Assembly: GCF_900129285.1 (NCBI RefSeq)
Contig: NZ_FQUW01000010.1
Coordinates: forward strand, 1-64,000
Origin: Desulfofundulus australicus DSM 11792
GTDB lineage: Bacteria > Bacillota > Desulfotomaculia > Desulfotomaculales > Desulfovirgulaceae
DNA: 64,000 bases
Direction of reading: 5' to 3'
This document shows, piece by piece, positions 63,747 through 64,000 of this stretch. A program made the position numbers and the translations under genes. Under the pieces are notes generated by a model. It ran no database searches. It was not told where the DNA came from and saw only the letters and a list, made by a program, of their open reading frames with translations. Each line of letters starts with the position of its first letter. The first letter of the stretch is position 1.

Positions 63747-63809
63747 CAGCCGAATCGAACAACGATAGGCTGGCCACCTGGTTTTGAACCAGGGTAGCCA
63801 GCCTTTTTA
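63747..63809 (+). ncRNA. Hairpin-terminator attenuator element, copy 2
   Basis: Plus strand. CAGCC-GA-ATCG-AACAA-CGAT-A-GGCTG hairpin; its 3' arm GGCTGGC pairs instead with GCCAGCC (inner CTGGTT/AACCAG), followed by TTTTTAT. The regulated gene must lie beyond the window or be a short RNA ending near 63960. Confidence 0.82.
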
Positions 63810-64000
63810 TATGCCCCTTTCCCAAACAACTCCGGGTATAACGTTTGGGAAAAGCCGGCCCGGCTTACGGCATCCGGTAACTCCGTTAAAACCGCCCTGC
63901 TCATATAAATTCCCGGGTCAACAGTGTACCCGCCAGCCCCTTTACGGGGCCTCTTTTTTTCTACGCCCGGCGGCTATTCCTCAGTCACAGAATTCTACGT
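63810..64000 (+). other. Structured non-coding right end
   Basis: No gene. It contains a hairpin CCCAAAC / GTTTGGG (about 63823-63850) and a second likely terminator, GCCCC-TTTAC-GGGGC followed by CTTTTTTT, at about 63936-63960. The region could be a leader or a small RNA downstream of element copy 2. The sequence ends before anything decides. Confidence 0.4.

Noticed and set aside
58600-63809. Interpretation of the four hairpin elements as plain terminators
   Set aside because: The conserved 5' hairpin with AACAA loop and compensatory changes is not needed for termination, and two copies lie directly behind promoters rather than behind genes.

Overview
The window looks like chromosome of a GC-rich, endospore-forming, anaerobic Firmicute of the Desulfotomaculum / Desulfofundulus / Pelotomaculum type, probably a thermophile. 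The reasons are: Bacillus-like synteny (minCDE, spoIVFA-spoIVFB, rplU, rpmA, spo0B, obgE), a gerA-gerC germination unit, lonB, sodium-pump decarboxylase subunits, a TtuA-type tRNA thiolase of the kind found in thermophiles, and very frequent TTG/GTG start codons with strong Shine-Dalgarno sequences. The genus is an inference from gene content and order, not a database match.

Layout. 1-4.75 kb is an AT-rich accessory island. It starts with the 3' part of an IS1182-type transposase, carries three secreted or cell-surface genes (amidase_6 protein, C39-like peptidase, stalk-domain protein), and ends with a nucleotidyltransferase relic and a 41-nt inverted fragment of the same transposase. 4.8-13.9 kb is the spo0B-obgE-proB-proA-nadD block on the minus strand, interrupted by a LysR regulator and a surface protein on the plus strand. 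13.5-29.9 kb is a long minus-strand run for ribosomal proteins, RNA processing, sporulation, division-site selection and cell elongation (rplU/rpmA, RNase G, radical SAM pair, spoIVFAB, rodA, minCDE, PBP2, mreBCD, radC, maf). 30-34.8 kb has a cation exchanger and a ger unit with a forespore-type promoter. 35-41 kb has folC, valS and engB. 41-48.8 kb is a proteostasis block (lon, lonB, clpX, clpP, tig). 49.2-50.9 kb is a three-gene sodium-pump decarboxylase operon with a GntR-like operator inside its promoter. 51-58 kb is mixed: MFS exporter, beta-propeller protein, frameshifted upp, thymidylate-synthase-like gene, two tRNAs and ttuA.

The most interesting part is 58.2-64 kb. It holds a DUF2292 gene, a histidine kinase / receiver pair, several tiny membrane proteins and a long TauE/SafE-type exporter. 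Threaded through it are four copies of one RNA element: a short conserved hairpin whose 3' arm is also the 5' arm of an intrinsic terminator. The copies show compensatory base changes, and two sit close behind good sigma-A promoters. This is the layout of an attenuator (protein-bound antiterminator or small riboswitch), and I do not recognise it. Three imperfect TTGTGAA-N4-TTCACAA-like dyads occur in the same region. Together these suggest a small regulon, possibly for sulfur anions or redox, controlled at both transcription initiation and termination.

Other points: coiled-coil insertions in both RodA and its partner PBP2; a MinC lacking its FtsZ-inhibiting N-terminal domain; an RNase G with a C-terminal TRAM domain; a short L27 with no prp protease gene; a small non-coding transposable-like repeat present twice, once between duplicated terminators; and a second GC-rich inverted-repeat element upstream of rplU.
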